Assembly (NCBI RefSeq): GCF_001619875.1
Contig: NZ_LRFC01000038.1
Coordinates: 310,001 to 374,000 of the forward strand
Length of the DNA: 64,000 nt
Reading direction: 5' to 3'
From: Fictibacillus phosphorivorans
GTDB taxonomy: Bacteria > Bacillota > Bacilli > Bacillales > Fictibacillaceae
Translations under genes and position numbers: made by a program
Notes under the pieces: generated by a model
Database searches by the model: none
What the model saw: only the letters and a program-made list of their open reading frames with translations
What the model was told of the DNA's origin: nothing
Part shown: one piece after another, positions 15,592 through 23,440 of the stretch
Numbering within the stretch: position 1 is the stretch's first letter
Layout of the letters: each line of letters starts with the position of its first letter

Positions 15592-17781
15592 ATGAGCAAA
15601 ATCGTCATTCTAGCAGAGAAACCGTCACAAGCTAAGGCTTATACAGATGCCTTTTCGATAAAAAAGAAAGATAAAACGTATATTGAATTAAATCCATGCA
15701 GCATATTTCCGAATGGCGCAATCCTTACTTGGGGAGTCGGCCATCTGGTAGAGTTGAAGCAACCGAAAGAATACAATTCAGAGTGGGGAACTTGGCGCTT
15801 ATCTTCCTTACCGATCCTGCCTGAACGCTATGAATTTAAAGTGGCGTCAGGGAAGTATGAACAGTTTAATGCAGTAAAACGTTTATTTAGGGAAGCTGAC
15901 ATCATCATTAACGGCTGTGATGTGGATCGTGAGGGTTCGAACATCTTTTATTCGATCTACCATATGACAGGTGTGAAGGGCAAGATCATTAAACGACTGT
16001 GGATTAACTCTCTAGAAGTGGATGAGGTCAGAAAAGGCTTTTCTAACCTTCATGATAACGAGAAAGATCTATTGCTTTATGCAGAAGCGAAAACACGTCA
16101 GATTTCAGATTGGCTCGTCGGAATGAACGGAAGTCGTCTTTATACCTTGCTTTTACAACAAAAAGGACTCAAAGATAGCTTGAGCATCGGCAGAGTGCAG
16201 TCGCCAACAACGTATTTGATCTATCAGCGGCACCTCGAAATTGAAAATTTTGTAGCTAAACCTTTTTATGAGATTGAAGGAAACTTTACAGCTGCCAGCG
16301 GCAAATATAAAGGAAAAGCAAAAATAAAAAGTGAGAACAAAGAAGAAGTCGAACAGCTGCTAAACCAGCACAACATCACAGGAAATGATACCGGTATTAT
16401 AAAGTCGGTATCAAAAAAGGAAATGCGTATCAAATCACCTAAACTGCATGCGCTCTCTACCCTGCAAGCAACAGCAAATAAACGTTGGAAATACAGTCCT
16501 AAAAAGGTTCTTGATACGGTTCAAAAATTGTACGATAAAAAAATCCTTTCCTACCCAAGAACAGACACACAATATATCACGGAAAATGAGTTTGCCTATC
16601 TATCTGCTAATCTTGAATCCTATCAAGATCTCATCGAGAACCGTTTTACCCCTGCTTCTAAAAGACCTAGTAAAAGGTATGTGGATGGATCAAAGGTACA
16701 AGAACACTATGCGATCATTCCTACTAAAAAGGTACCAACGCGTGCAAAAATACAAGGTTTATCAATAGAAGAGAGAAACATTTACTTTGAAGTCTTAAAC
16801 ACAACATTAGCTATGTTTCACCATGATTATGTGTATGAAGAGACAAAGGTAATGACGGATGTGAATGGTTTAGATTTCGAGACGGTAGGTAAAACAGAAA
16901 TCAGCAAAGGCTGGAGAGAGCTGTTTAACTACGGTTCCAATGACAATAAAGGTAAGAAAGATGACACCGCACAACCTCTTCCTAAACTTGAAAAAGGAGA
17001 GCACGTGAAGAGTGTTGTCAAAATGAAAGAAGGAATGACAACTGCTCCTAAGCCCTACACCGAGGGTCAACTGATTTCAATGATGAAAACGTGTGGAAAA
17101 TCGGTTGAAAATGAAGTAGAGATGGAAATTTTAAAAGAAGTTGAAGGCTTAGGGACGGAAGCGACACGAAGTGGAATCATCGAAACGATAAAAAAACATC
17201 AATACATCGAAGTAAAAAAGAACATGGTTTACATTACCGAAAAAGGGAAGATTCTGTGTCAGTCGATAGAAGGGAACCTGCTTTCGAGTCCCTCCATGAC
17301 AGCGAAATGGGAAGCGTATTTAAAGAAAATCGGAAATGGAACAGGTACACCTCAAGCCTTTTTAGGAAGTATAGCAAAGTTCATAAATAAGTTGATTGAA
17401 GAAGTGCCAGGACAGTTGAATGCAGACTCCATTCAGCAGAGTATTGATGGGGTTAAGAAAGTGAGTCAGAATCCAATTGCTTTATGTCCTCGTTGTAAGA
17501 AGGGAAGCATCACGATCAATCGTTCCTACTATAGTTGCTCAGAACATGCGAATGGTTGTAAGCAAACCTTTCCTGGAAAATTACTGAGTAAGAATATTAC
17601 TGAAAAACAAGTAAAAGATTTATGTACAAAAGGCAAAACCAATGTCATTAAAGGATTCAAGCCAAAAGCGAAAGAAAAGAAAAAGTTTGATGCAATGCTG
17701 ATATTAAAAGAGGATTATTCAATAGGATTTGAGTTTTCTAAAAGGCAATTTGCGAATAAAGGAAAAAGTAGTTCTAGGTAA
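15592..17781 (+). CDS. topB: DNA topoisomerase III
   Basis: A 729-aa type IA topoisomerase that passes single strands and resolves recombination or late-replication intermediates. The Toprim domain (about 1-150) has the metal-binding Glu in ILAEKPSQA and the DxD of GCDVDREGS. The gate/CAP domain holds the catalytic Tyr321 in SYPRTDTQYI. A Cys-rich zinc-ribbon-like C-terminal module (CPRCKKG...YYSCSEHANGC, about 637-665) precedes a short basic tail. The start at ATG 15592 has AAAGGTGAT upstream. The length matches Bacillus TopB. It lies alone between terminators and, unlike some plasmid or ICE topoisomerases, has no mobility genes near it. Confidence 0.93.
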   Translation: MSKIVILAEKPSQAKAYTDAFSIKKKDKTYIELNPCSIFPNGAILTWGVGHLVELKQPKEYNSEWGTWRLSSLPILPERYEFKVASGKYEQFNAVKRLFREADIIINGCDVDREGSNIFYSIYHMTGVKGKIIKRLWINSLEVDEVRKGFSNLHDNEKDLLLYAEAKTRQISDWLVGMNGSRLYTLLLQQKGLKDSLSIGRVQSPTTYLIYQRHLEIENFVAKPFYEIEGNFTAASGKYKGKAKIKSENKEEVEQLLNQHNITGNDTGIIKSVSKKEMRIKSPKLHALSTLQATANKRWKYSPKKVLDTVQKLYDKKILSYPRTDTQYITENEFAYLSANLESYQDLIENRFTPASKRPSKRYVDGSKVQEHYAIIPTKKVPTRAKIQGLSIEERNIYFEVLNTTLAMFHHDYVYEETKVMTDVNGLDFETVGKTEISKGWRELFNYGSNDNKGKKDDTAQPLPKLEKGEHVKSVVKMKEGMTTAPKPYTEGQLISMMKTCGKSVENEVEMEILKEVEGLGTEATRSGIIETIKKHQYIEVKKNMVYITEKGKILCQSIEGNLLSSPSMTAKWEAYLKKIGNGTGTPQAFLGSIAKFINKLIEEVPGQLNADSIQQSIDGVKKVSQNPIALCPRCKKGSITINRSYYSCSEHANGCKQTFPGKLLSKNITEKQVKDLCTKGKTNVIKGFKPKAKEKKKFDAMLILKEDYSIGFEFSKRQFANKGKSSSR

Positions 17782-17870
17782 TATGAGGATTTCAGGTGTT
17801 AAACTTTTGGTTGCCTTCATTCAATGCATTAGATTATCGCAAAAATAACCCATATAAATCCTGATCAGAG

Positions 17871-17901
17871 GACTCGTCATAGACGAGTCTTTAACGTTTT
17901 T
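17871..17901 (+). terminator. Intrinsic terminator of topB
   Basis: GACTCGTC / GACGAGTC, perfect 8-bp stem with a 3-nt loop, then a T-rich tail. Confidence 0.85.
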
Positions 17902-17931
17902 ATAGCATGAACCTTTTTATTTGGAAAACAG

Positions 17932-18045
17932 TTGACATTTTAGCTACTCAGTCATACAATGTAGAGGTAATGAGTAATACTTAATAGTGAGAATGAAGTT
18001 GAGAAGTTTTTTTTTGCAACGGTACTAAGTCATACTTATTATAAG
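17932..18045 (+). promoter_or_regulatory. padR promoter with repeated PadR-type operators
   Basis: TTGACA (17932-17937), 17 bp, TACAAT (17955-17960) is a strong sigma-A promoter. Downstream are AGTAATACTTAATAGT (17973-17988) and a TAAGTnnnACTTA element within 18021-18045. Both motifs recur before the ABC genes (18848-18886), as expected for a local repressor controlling itself and the exporter. A further half-like AGTCATAC overlaps the -10. A second possible promoter is TTGCAA-16-TATTAT (18014-18041). Confidence 0.75.
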
Positions 18046-18089
18046 CCACATGAATAAAGGAGGCTTTCGACATCGAAAATTTAACAGAA

Positions 18090-18392
18090 ATGCTGAAGGG
18101 TTCCCTTGAAGGCTGCGTGCTGGAGATCATCAGCCGTCATGAAACCTATGGCTATGAAATTACACGCCGCTTAAACGACCTAGGGTTTACAGAAGTTGTG
18201 GAGGGTACGGTATATACGATCCTCGTGAGATTGGAAAAAAAGAAATTGGTAGACATAGTCAAAAAGCCATCAGACATGGGACCACCTCGAAAGTTTTATT
18301 CTCTTAATGAATCTGGCAAACGGGAACTTGAATTATTTTGGAGAAGATGGGATTTTGTATCATCAAAGATCAACGTCTTGAAGTCACAATAG
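18090..18392 (+). CDS. PadR family transcriptional regulator
   Basis: A PadR repressor: MLKGSLEGCVLEIISRHETY, then GYEITRRLNDLGFTEVVEGT and VYTILVRLEKKKLVDI give the winged helix, and GPPRKFYSLNESGKRELELF the wing and dimer helix. It should repress its own promoter and the ABC exporter genes downstream. Coordinates use the first standard start, ATG 18090, but that ATG has no SD nearby. AAAGGAGG (18056-18063) is ideally placed 8 nt before an in-frame ATC at 18072. Starting there adds six residues (ENLTE after the first), as in related PadR proteins as I remember them, so translation may begin at a rare AUC codon. Confidence 0.88.
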   Translation: MLKGSLEGCVLEIISRHETYGYEITRRLNDLGFTEVVEGTVYTILVRLEKKKLVDIVKKPSDMGPPRKFYSLNESGKRELELFWRRWDFVSSKINVLKSQ

Positions 18393-18453
18393 CCTCATAA
18401 GATTGTTCATCCGCAATTTTTTTGTGCATTGATTAATAAGGAGGAATTTAACC

Positions 18454-18795
18454 ATGTTAGAATGGATTAAAAAAATGATAGGTGATAAAAAAGAGTACAA
18501 AATGATGATGGCACGCGTCGAAGCTCTTCCAGAAGACTATCAGTTTGTATTTAAAAAAATTCAAAACTATATGTGGAATTTTTCAGCGGGCAACGGAATG
18601 GATATGCTTCACATGCAGTATGAGTTAATTGATTTGTTTGAAGCGGGTGCGGCTGAAGGCAGACAAGTGCTAGAAATCACTGGAGAAGACGTAGCGTCCT
18701 TTGCAGATGAACTCGTGGCAAATGCAAAAACTTATTATGCCAAATATCGTGAAGATTTGAATGAGAGTATTATGAAGGAATTAGGAAAAAAATAA
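18454..18795 (+). CDS. DUF1048 family protein
   Basis: A 113-aa soluble helical protein of the DUF1048 family, which commonly sits beside PadR regulators and drug exporters. Visible features are MLEWIKKMIGDKKEYKMMMA and a segment rich in Met and aromatic residues (NYMWNFSAGNGMDMLHMQYELID), then a long C-terminal helix. AAGGAGG is about 9 nt before the ATG. It is probably cotranscribed with padR (62-nt gap). The role is unknown; the gene order PadR-DUF1048-ABC suggests an accessory function in sensing or using the exporter. Confidence 0.82.
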   Translation: MLEWIKKMIGDKKEYKMMMARVEALPEDYQFVFKKIQNYMWNFSAGNGMDMLHMQYELIDLFEAGAAEGRQVLEITGEDVASFADELVANAKTYYAKYREDLNESIMKELGKK

Positions 18796-18847
18796 GTGAA
18801 AAAGGCTGAATAGCTTGAAAATGAACTATTCAGTTAAATTTTCGCGC

Positions 18848-18886
18848 GGTACTAAGTGACACTTATTATCAGTAAGACTTAATAGT
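18848..18886 (+). promoter_or_regulatory. Second set of PadR-type operators before the ABC genes
   Basis: A 25-bp element at 18848-18872 matches 18021-18045 at all but four positions and holds TAAGTnnnACTTA. AGTAAGACTTAATAGT (18871-18886) matches 17973-17988 with one change. The order of the two elements is reversed compared with the padR promoter. A -10-like TATTAT lies at 18864. Confidence 0.65.
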
Positions 18887-18938
18887 AAAAATCTTATCAC
18901 ATATAGATTCACATTAAAAATTTTTCAGGAGGAAAAAC

Positions 18939-19700
18939 ATGAATCAAACAGCGATTTCATTAAGTGGATTAAAAAAGTCCTTTAAAGACAAGGAAGTTTT
19001 AAAGGGGGTAGATCTTGAGGTACAGCGTGGAGAGATATTTGCGTTGTTAGGATCAAATGGAGCGGGCAAAACGACGACTGTTAACATTCTCTCGACTCTC
19101 ATAAAGGCGGATGATGGTAAAGCCTTTATCTGCGGGTTTGATGTCGATCGTCAACCAGATCAAGTACGCCAGTGTATCAGTTTGACAGGGCAGTTTGCAG
19201 CTTTAGATGGAATGCTCACCGGGCGGGAAAACCTAACGATGATTGCCAAGTTAAGGGGTGTCTCTAATCCGGCTCAAGTCGCTGATCAATTACTTGCAAG
19301 ATTCAGCTTGACGGAAGCGGCAAACAAACGCGCAGATCAATATTCTGGTGGGATGAAACGAAGGCTGGATATTGCGATGAGTCTTATCGGGACACCGGAA
19401 ATTATCTTTCTCGACGAACCAACAACGGGGCTAGATCCTGAAGCACGTATTGAGGTTTGGGATACCATCAAAGAGCTTGCTCATGGTGGCACTACCATTT
19501 TGCTAACCACTCAATACTTGGATGAAGCAGAACAGCTTGCGGACCGTATTGCCATTCTGCATGGCGGAAAAATCATCAAGACCGGTACACTTACGGAACT
19601 TAAAGAAATGTTCCCACCAGCAAAAATGGAGTACGTTGAGAAGCAGCCGTCACTAGAGGAAATTTTCCTTGCGATCATCGGTAATAAGGAGGTTGTTTAA
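18939..19700 (+). CDS. ABC transporter ATP-binding protein (DrrA-like)
   Basis: A 253-aa ATPase that powers the ABC-2 permease encoded next. Walker A is GSNGAGKTT (about 36-44). The Q-loop is in SLTGQFAALDGMLTGRENL. The signature is YSGGMKRRLDIA, Walker B IIFLDEPTTGLDPEAR, and the switch-region stretch TTQYLDEAEQLADRIAIL. The Y-S-G-G-M-x-R-R-L and T-T-Q-Y-L patterns are those of the daunorubicin-resistance DrrA group. It is likely a drug or lipid exporter under PadR control. AGGAGG precedes the ATG, and the stop directly abuts the permease ATG. Confidence 0.92.
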   Translation: MNQTAISLSGLKKSFKDKEVLKGVDLEVQRGEIFALLGSNGAGKTTTVNILSTLIKADDGKAFICGFDVDRQPDQVRQCISLTGQFAALDGMLTGRENLTMIAKLRGVSNPAQVADQLLARFSLTEAANKRADQYSGGMKRRLDIAMSLIGTPEIIFLDEPTTGLDPEARIEVWDTIKELAHGGTTILLTTQYLDEAEQLADRIAILHGGKIIKTGTLTELKEMFPPAKMEYVEKQPSLEEIFLAIIGNKEVV

Positions 19701-20450
19701 ATGAGAAGCATCACAGGAATTTTACTAGGACGTTTGATGCGTAACATCATGCGAAGCCCAGATACGATTATAACGGTGGCGATTACGCCGATTATGATGA
19801 TGCTGTTGTTTGTCTATGTATTTGGAGGTGCGATAGAGGCAGGTACCGACAACTATGTTAATTATTTATTACCGGGGATATTGCTTATGGCCATTGCATC
19901 CGGTGTCGCTTATACGTCTGTTCGACTGTTTACGGATGTAAAGAGTGGGTTAATGGCGCGCTTTATCACCATGCCAATCAAGCGATCGTCGGTATTGTGG
20001 GCTCACGTGCTTACCTCTCTAGCTTCCAATGCCCTTACGATTTTGATTGTAATCCTCGTCGCGCTTTTGATGGGCTTTCGATCTAACGCAGATATTCTGG
20101 ATTGGCTTTCTGTAGCAGGTATACTTGGGCTGTTTACTTTAGCGCTAACGTGGCTTGCGGTCATTCCTGGGTTAACTGCGGGTTCTATGGAGGGAGCAAC
20201 AGCTTACTCGTATCCACTTGTATTCTTACCCTTTATCAGCTCAGCCTTTGTTCCTACAGAGACGATGCCAAAGGTGGTTCGTGTCTTTGCTGAAAATCAA
20301 CCTGTGACTTCCATTGTAAATGCGATTCGTGCTTTATTGTATGACGGGTCTGTTGGAAACGATATTTGGATGGCCCTTGCCTGGTGCATGGGAATCATGT
20401 TGGTTGCTTATTTCTTTGCTAGTAAACAATTTAAACGCCATTTAGGGTAA
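19701..20450 (+). CDS. ABC-2 type permease (DrrB-like)
   Basis: A 249-aa membrane protein with about six helices (for example TIITVAITPIMMMLLFVYVF, NYLLPGILLMAIASGVAYTS, ALTILIVILVALLMGF). It also has the ABC-2/EcsC-like conserved segment GLMARFITMPIKRSSVL between helices, the coupling region. It pairs with the preceding ATPase (no gap between the genes) to export a hydrophobic compound. It ends VAYFFASKQFKRHLG. The substrate is not evident. Likely induced when the PadR repressor binds a drug-like ligand. Confidence 0.9.
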   Translation: MRSITGILLGRLMRNIMRSPDTIITVAITPIMMMLLFVYVFGGAIEAGTDNYVNYLLPGILLMAIASGVAYTSVRLFTDVKSGLMARFITMPIKRSSVLWAHVLTSLASNALTILIVILVALLMGFRSNADILDWLSVAGILGLFTLALTWLAVIPGLTAGSMEGATAYSYPLVFLPFISSAFVPTETMPKVVRVFAENQPVTSIVNAIRALLYDGSVGNDIWMALAWCMGIMLVAYFFASKQFKRHLG

Positions 20451-20559
20451 GTAATTGGATCATGCAAAGTCAAAAGCAGGTAGTCGAGATAGCTGTTCAA
20501 TCAATTGACGTTAATTTCTATGGAGTAAAGCAATCGGTAACTAAAGTCTTTGTTAAAAG

Positions 20560-20591
20560 TGCGTTGATCCACAAGGATTAACGCATTTTTT
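20560..20591 (+). terminator. Intrinsic terminator of the ABC exporter operon
   Basis: TGCGTTGATCC / GGATTAACGCA (one G-T pair) with a T-rich tail. Confidence 0.9.
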
Positions 20592-20737
20592 ATGGAACTT
20601 ATTGAACGAAACGAGCAGTTTTCTTGAGAGCTAGAGAAAGATAGAGGTTTCGAATTGATTAATAGCTATTATTTAGGAACATTGAAAAATTATATGCTTA
20701 ATGAGAATGTAAAAATATTGTTTAGGAGTGTGAAGTA

Positions 20738-21223
20738 ATGGTACATGCCAAAGATTTATTGTCCGATCAATTATTGGCGAATGCAAATGATGAGAGCTGG
20801 TATCTTCCATTTTCCGACTCAGTGCAACATTTATCCGAAGAAGAAGCATTTTGGAAGCCGAACGAAAATTGTAATAGCATTGCTGAAATTGTCCAGCATT
20901 TACTTTACTGGAATGAAACATGGCAAACTAGGTATAAACAATCTGATGTCAATGCCGTACCTTCCATAGGCGATAATAATAAAAGCTTTATCATACCGGA
21001 GAATGAAAGTTTTATAAAACTGAAAGATCGACTCTTAGAGGTACTGTTGCAATGGCAAGAGTTATTATCTGAAGAAGAAGTTGAAAGTGAAGTGAATGGT
21101 TTCCCTGAACCTGCAAAATGGTGGCAGATTCTCGGTAATGTTGCAACACACAATGCGTATCACATCGGGCAGATCATTTTTATTCGAAAGCTGCAAAGAA
21201 GCTGGGAAGTAGTTAAAGCATAA
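20738..21223 (+). CDS. DinB/YfiT-like metal-binding helical protein
   Basis: A 161-aa DinB-superfamily protein with the three-His arrangement of the four-helix bundle: EIVQHLLYWNETW in the first half and THNAYHIGQIIFIRK near the end (H-x3-H). Members bind a divalent metal and often act as thiol (bacillithiol or mycothiol) transferases or hydrolases. The precise activity here is unknown. TTAGGAG is about 11 nt before the ATG. It is followed by remains of a decayed gene and stands alone. Confidence 0.85.
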   Translation: MVHAKDLLSDQLLANANDESWYLPFSDSVQHLSEEEAFWKPNENCNSIAEIVQHLLYWNETWQTRYKQSDVNAVPSIGDNNKSFIIPENESFIKLKDRLLEVLLQWQELLSEEEVESEVNGFPEPAKWWQILGNVATHNAYHIGQIIFIRKLQRSWEVVKA

Positions 21224-21248
21224 TTTGAGGCTCTCAGCATCTCTTAAT

Positions 21249-21492
21249 ATGGGAAGCTTGAGGGACGTTGATGAATCAACGTACTATGAAGGTCCTTAGA
21301 CGATCGATGCTTATTTAAATACGATGATCGAGGTTATAAAAAAGAGAGATTGACCTTACTCATTTTACGCAAACAAAAGAACTGTTCGATGTATTAACAA
21401 AATTTCCACCTGATCTTGATGATCACTCAATGATCCGGAAAAAGAGCGAAAGGATTCAACAGTATTTTTTGAGTAAAGGAATTACAATCTAA
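21249..21492 (+). pseudogene. Decayed gene of about 80 codons (stop plus frameshift)
   Basis: From ATG 21249 the frame encodes MGSLRDVDESTYYEGP, hits TAG at 21297, continues in the same frame as TIDAYLNTMIEVIKKRD to TGA at 21351, then carries on in the +1 frame as LTHFTQTKELFDVLTKF... down to ...SKGITI and TAA 21490. Each piece has normal protein composition and joins smoothly, so I read it as one inactivated gene with two lesions. The family was not recognised. No SD is visible before the ATG. Confidence 0.5.
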
Positions 21493-21520
21493 AAAACTGA
21501 CAGATGCAACGGGGGTACTA

Positions 21521-21871
21521 ATGAAAATTTATCATTTTCAAAAAGAGACAGGTAAGATAATTACTAAGTTCAACTCAAATTTTATAATGTCTCGCATTAC
21601 CCAAACTCAAAAACCAGCTCATATAGGATGTATGTATTTAGATGAGAATGGAATTATTGGTTATCATCAAGCAGTAGTACCTCAGCTTCTTTTAATTGTA
21701 AGCGGAGAAGGATGGGTTAGAGGTGAAACAGATGAATATAGTAAAGTTCATAGTGGCGAGGCAGTTTTTTGGGAAAAGGACGAGTGGCATGAGACCAAAA
21801 CGGAAACTGGGTTAACTGCGATTGTTATAGAGAGTGAGGAATTAACCACTTCATCGTTAATGCTCTTATAG
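21521..21871 (+). CDS. Cupin domain protein
   Basis: A 116-aa single-domain cupin. The beta-barrel motif 1 region is GIIGYHQAVVPQLLLIVSGEGWVRGETDEY, and motif 2 is HSGEAVFWEKDEWHETKTETG. Only one or two of the usual His ligands are kept (H in GYHQ and in EWHET), so metal binding is uncertain. Proteins of this size act as sugar- or metabolite-binding or isomerising enzymes; no substrate can be named. The ribosome-binding site is GGGGG before ATG 21521. Confidence 0.78.
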   Translation: MKIYHFQKETGKIITKFNSNFIMSRITQTQKPAHIGCMYLDENGIIGYHQAVVPQLLLIVSGEGWVRGETDEYSKVHSGEAVFWEKDEWHETKTETGLTAIVIESEELTTSSLMLL

Positions 21872-21890
21872 AAAAAGGTACGTATTCGAA

Positions 21891-21935
21891 AAACAGGTTC
21901 ATTTCTAATAGAAAGTAGAAATGAACCTGTTTTAT
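21891..21935 (+). terminator. Intrinsic terminator of the cupin gene
   Basis: AACAGGTTCATTTCT / AGAAATGAACCTGTT, 15-bp perfect stem with T tail. The rest of the 305-nt gap to the methyltransferase gene holds the TTAAG repeat and the promoter; nothing else is seen. Confidence 0.93.
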
Positions 21936-22088
21936 TTATGCCCAAGTCTAAATAAAGGGAAGCTGTAAAAAGTCTACTCCTCAGCAATACCTCTCTCATA
22001 TTTTCCGGTCAAAGATCTCCATTCCAAACCTCTCCATCAGACTAAACTTACAAAAACAGGCCAAATATTAATATGACTGAAAGAAAGC

Positions 22089-22103
22089 TTAAGAATTCTT
22101 AAG
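22089..22103 (+). promoter_or_regulatory. TTAAG direct repeat, candidate response-regulator site
   Basis: TTAAG at 22089 and 22099, 10 bp apart, about 80 nt before the methyltransferase start. The same pair occurs before the TVP38-like gene (24658, 24668). Tandem repeats one helix turn apart are the usual binding form of OmpR-family regulators such as the one encoded in this operon. Confidence 0.55.
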
Positions 22104-22176
22104 GATTATTCCTCTCATTTCTTTAGGTTTGAATTATAGAATGGCTATAAAATTCAAACCATCGGAGTGAATAATA

Positions 22177-22764
22177 TTGAAATTTTTGTCCTTTTTGGCA
22201 CAGTATATTAGTAACCCTAGGTCAGTGGGTGCGGTTCTTCCAAGTACACGTTATCTTGCTGATAAAATGGTAAAGAAAATTGATTTTAATCAAGCCAAAT
22301 ATATTCTGGAATATGGACCAGGAACGGGTGTGTTTACAGATAAGCTTCTGCAGCATCGAAATCCGAAAACCATTATCGTATTATTTGAAAATAATCGTGA
22401 GTTCTATAAGATCCTTAAAGAAAAATATCAAGGTGTTGATAATCTATATATTTACAATGGTTCAGCTGAAAAGGTGGACTGGTACATGAAGGAGTGTGGA
22501 ATTCCTTATGTGGATTATGTGCTGTCAGGACTTCCTTTTGCTACATTGCCAAAAGCTGTTTCGCACAAAATATTATTAAAAACGTCGAAACTACTAAGAA
22601 AGAACGGAAAGTTTATTACATTTCAATACACGAAAGTGAAGAAAAACTTTATTGAACAGTTCTTTTCAAATGTTGATGTAAGTTTAGAGATCAGAAATGT
22701 TCCACCTGCCATGGTGTTAAGTTGTTCGCTAGAAGAAAATATGGAGGGTACGTATGCAATCTAG
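22177..22764 (+). CDS. Class I SAM-dependent methyltransferase (phospholipid N-methyltransferase-like)
   Basis: A 195-aa Rossmann-fold methyltransferase. SAM motif I is ILEYGPGTGVFTDKLL; VLFENNREFYKILKEKY gives the acidic residue after strand 2; VDYVLSGLPFATLPKAVS is the active-site strand 4 region (S-G-L-P-F) seen in PmtA-like phospholipid N-methyltransferases and KsgA-related enzymes. The opening SFLAQYISNPRSVGAVLPST also fits that group. Lipid head-group modification is therefore likely but not proven. TTG start 22177 has GGAG about 9 nt upstream. It overlaps the response-regulator gene by 11 bp, so signal and envelope change appear coupled. Confidence 0.8.
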   Translation: MKFLSFLAQYISNPRSVGAVLPSTRYLADKMVKKIDFNQAKYILEYGPGTGVFTDKLLQHRNPKTIIVLFENNREFYKILKEKYQGVDNLYIYNGSAEKVDWYMKECGIPYVDYVLSGLPFATLPKAVSHKILLKTSKLLRKNGKFITFQYTKVKKNFIEQFFSNVDVSLEIRNVPPAMVLSCSLEENMEGTYAI

Positions 22765-23440
22765 AGTTCTAATCGTTGATGACGATAGAGATATTCGAAA
22801 CTTAATAGCGGTGTATTTGGAGAATGAAGGAATGCAAACCACTCAAGCGGAAAATGCTATAGAAGCATTAGAACGATTGGAGAAGAAGGATTTTGATCTG
22901 ATTATTTTAGATATTATGATGCCTATGATGGATGGGATTCAGGCTTGTATGAGAATAAGAGAGGAAAGGAATATGCCTATTATAATGCTTTCAGCCAAAT
23001 CAGAAGACATAGATAAAATTCAAGGACTTGCATCAGGAGCGGATGATTATTTATCCAAACCGTTTAATCCATTGGAATTAATTGCGCGTGTTAAGTCACA
23101 ACTAAGAAGGTATAGAAAATATAATCAGGATACAGATGTGAACCGGGAATGGATTGAGATTGGAGATTTAAAGATTAACACCGAAACTCGTCAGGTTACC
23201 GTAAGAGAGAAAGATGTAAGACTCACACCAAAAGAGTTCGCGATATTAGAGTTACTTGCACGCAATAAAGGCATCGTACTAAGTATTGAAAAAATATATG
23301 AAGCTGTCTGGCAAGAGGATTTTTATAAATCAGACAGTACAGTAATGGTTCATATCACAAAGATACGAGATAAAATAGAAGAAGACCCTAAGCGGCCTAT
23401 CTATATAAAGACGGTTTGGGGTGTAGGGTATAAAATATGA
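22754..23440 (+). CDS. OmpR-family response regulator (VanR-like)
   Basis: A 228-aa regulator. The receiver domain (1-120) has the acidic pair in VLIVDDDRD, phospho-acceptor Asp53 in LIILDIMMPMMDG, and Lys in LSKPFNPLEL. The C-terminal winged helix (about 130-228) contains RLTPKEFAILELLARNKG and VHITKIRDKIEEDP...GVGYKI. It works with the kinase encoded next (4-bp overlap). Targets probably include its own operon and the TVP38 gene through TTAAG repeats. The VanR-like label reflects overall resemblance; no van ligase genes are near. Confidence 0.92.
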   Translation: MQSRVLIVDDDRDIRNLIAVYLENEGMQTTQAENAIEALERLEKKDFDLIILDIMMPMMDGIQACMRIREERNMPIIMLSAKSEDIDKIQGLASGADDYLSKPFNPLELIARVKSQLRRYRKYNQDTDVNREWIEIGDLKINTETRQVTVREKDVRLTPKEFAILELLARNKGIVLSIEKIYEAVWQEDFYKSDSTVMVHITKIRDKIEEDPKRPIYIKTVWGVGYKI

